Shown here: positions 49,101 through 49,371 of the stretch, in pieces | Numbering within the stretch: the stretch's first letter is position 1 | Layout of the letters: each line of letters starts with the position of its first letter | Made by a program: the position numbers and the translations under genes | Assembly: GCF_011064615.1 (NCBI RefSeq) | Contig: NZ_JAALJH010000069.1 | Location: forward strand, 1-49,371 | Origin: Aquisphaera insulae | GTDB lineage: Bacteria; Planctomycetota; Planctomycetia; Isosphaerales; Isosphaeraceae | DNA length: 49,371 nucleotides | Direction of reading: 5' to 3' | Notes under the pieces: model-generated | Told to the model about the DNA's origin: nothing | Seen by the model: the letters and a program-made list of their open reading frames with translations, nothing else | The model's database searches: none

Positions 49101-49371
49101 CGGCGACTTCGACTACAAGTGCCGCGAGAACATTCAGACCTGGCTCGTCGGCCAGGTCCGCGAGGCCAACTCCCTGGCCAAGATGAAGCCGATGTTCGCC
49201 GACAACCGCGTCGAGATCGCCGACACCCTCCCCGGCCAGAAGACCGGCGAGTTCCACCTCGTCCGCGAAGGTGAAGCCATCCCCCTCCGCGCCGACCGCT
49301 CCGCCGCCGACACCCGCCAGGTCCCCGAGGAGGAAATCCCCGCCCTGGCCCTGGAGACGGGGAGAAGGACG
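46141..49371 (+). CDS. Large two-ATPase protein: AAA-type domain fused to a HerA/FtsK-type translocase (3' end outside window)
   Basis: The frame is open from ATG 46141 to the window's right edge: 1077 codons, no stop. Domain 1: Walker A GDAGSGKTH (residues 88-96) and Walker B LILCVDQLED (Asp 280) of a STAND/AAA-like ATPase. Residues about 440-600 form an alpha/beta domain (KLYIGICNKSAKGGGLGHQIDEVARL, GARAVVVEDSDWRTMMAYPDY). Domain 2 from about 670: Walker A GTSGSGKTT (688-696), ILIDRKGDLCAYARPG, Walker B VAMFDEADLYLP (Asp 948, Glu 949) and FLATQNPGDFDYKCRENI, the sensor typical of HerA/VirD4/FtsK motors. The first 430 codons use tat, aga, cga, cta and gta more than the GC-rich rest. It sits 5 bp behind the adaptor gene. 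Confidence 0.88.
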   Translation, partial: MGRTNMSTPRAADRSTPTPSEDPRVKVFCSEKHHGLFHAIAQATDIWKSDPFDVESIHGGVRSALHGMVDRAATTGQLPTGRMLLLLGDAGSGKTHLMRAFRNSVHTTNRGYCAYMQMTAYTEQYGRYVLNNLIQSLDKPYTDASGTPTGLIRLSAALADAVASDAKSKAILEQVRDDDLDQATLDQAVHELTDRIILEERFSQIDDDAIRAILYLQRDDPRIKARVLKYLRCEDLTPYDRKLLGDITPRTYSDAPHWMIQRLGEMIWALERVPLILCVDQLEDMHNLENAEVQFRRALSTLCDLVSRLPSCLVVISCLRDYYEELKKSLAKTTKSRIQGSSGPVDLKAPREASEIARLIGNRLRFLFEAEGMAWSPTEPFYPLPADVDTRLAGMSTRDVLEKCQRYRERCMAEGVLLPFVEAVKPPPDPDTTHIEQAWNELTSGTPREIPAREATLAEILGVAIRACSDELTTGHDFHVEVSDRFIPVEIHAPDNSAEKLYIGICNKSAKGGGLGHQIDEVARLGEGQTLALVRSTAFPSNPTTQIAKRIGELTDKGARAVVVEDSDWRTMMAYPDYAAKFRDDPAFSTWRKRSRPLSSLDSIRRILDLDGLERGRPAKVEPPAADKPTKETDGRKSTTPSATTQQGGTATITGTRTPLTLGVTNARKPEPVTLDPDLLTRHAAFLGTSGSGKTTAALGIVEQLLVRGIPAILIDRKGDLCAYARPGMGLRDDLDGPIAERARLLRDRVEVALYTPRKSTGRPLSIAAAPSGLGSLPDDERIQGAKYAAAALGGMMKYRAAKADMANLAILGQAIAILSRDEPDAPVAIGDLIDLIADKDKALVDAVGRLDPKGFDKLVQDLETLRLNYSDLLAAQGEPLDIDALLGRSPDGNTTPGKTRLSIISTKFLGSAHDIQFWVAQLLMELARWASKHPAPDGSLQAVAMFDEADLYLPAVGKPASKEPMENLIRRARSAGLGLFLATQNPGDFDYKCRENIQTWLVGQVREANSLAKMKPMFADNRVEIADTLPGQKTGEFHLVREGEAIPLRADRSAADTRQVPEEEIPALALETGRRT

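Noticed and set aside
43779..49371. Identification of the operon as BREX, DISARM or Druantia
   Set aside because: No PglZ phosphatase, methyltransferase, DrmB-like or DruE-like gene is present in the visible part; only the motor plus nuclease logic is shared.

Overview
The window is about 49 kb of high-GC bacterial chromosome that fits a planctomycete, most likely of the Isosphaeraceae/Gemmatales type. I infer this from several traits. An ECF sigma gene sits directly before a giant Ser/Thr kinase. A TPR protein carries two RNA-polymerase alpha C-terminal domains. SecD and SecF are fused. There are several Uma2-family genes, a long Tat-secreted hypothetical protein and multi-heme/beta-propeller proteins. 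No rRNA, tRNA or CRISPR array was seen.

Layout. 1-7.6 kb: a glycosyltransferase with TPRs, two tandem membrane-anchored SGNH hydrolases, an Rpn-like protein, BirA and a nucleotidyltransferase-like protein. 7.6-15.6 kb: a Tat-exported hypothetical, then a minus-strand operon (TPR/double alpha-CTD protein, tgt, yajC, secDF) with a recognisable promoter and a long hairpin at its end. 15.7-21.2 kb: argG, a GxxExxY-family gene enclosed by a 41-bp perfect inverted repeat, a four-ACT aspartate kinase and two tandem Uma2 genes. 21.3-28.9 kb: a siroheme-type dehydrogenase, an ECF sigma/kinase-AAA pair, a phasin-like protein, an alpha/beta hydrolase and a DUF4279 protein. 29.3-33.2 kb: a diheme beta-propeller protein translationally coupled to an S41-like protein that seems to lack its catalytic residues, then an AhpD-like protein. 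33.4-41.3 kb: a minus-strand series argH, Uma2, lysA, HEAT/pseudo-receiver protein, sigma-54 activator and DNA methyltransferase. 41.6-43.4 kb: a cupin epimerase, a small membrane protein and Cu/Zn superoxide dismutase.

43.8-49.4 kb is the most interesting part. Three tightly packed plus-strand genes follow a good sigma-70-like promoter. They encode a protein with a C-terminal DUF559/Vsr-like nuclease domain, a winged-helix-like adaptor, and a very large protein that joins an AAA-type ATPase to a HerA/FtsK-type translocase. The last gene runs off the window's right edge, with at least 1077 codons visible. The pairing of a nuclease with a HerA-type motor resembles anti-phage defence modules, but I do not recognise this exact architecture as a named system.

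The second unusual structure is the GxxExxY gene (PD-(D/E)XK family) bracketed by inverted arrays of AGCCACAGAT-type units. A related array lies at the far left of the window, inside the 5' part of the glycosyltransferase reading frame, so this repeat family is dispersed in the genome.
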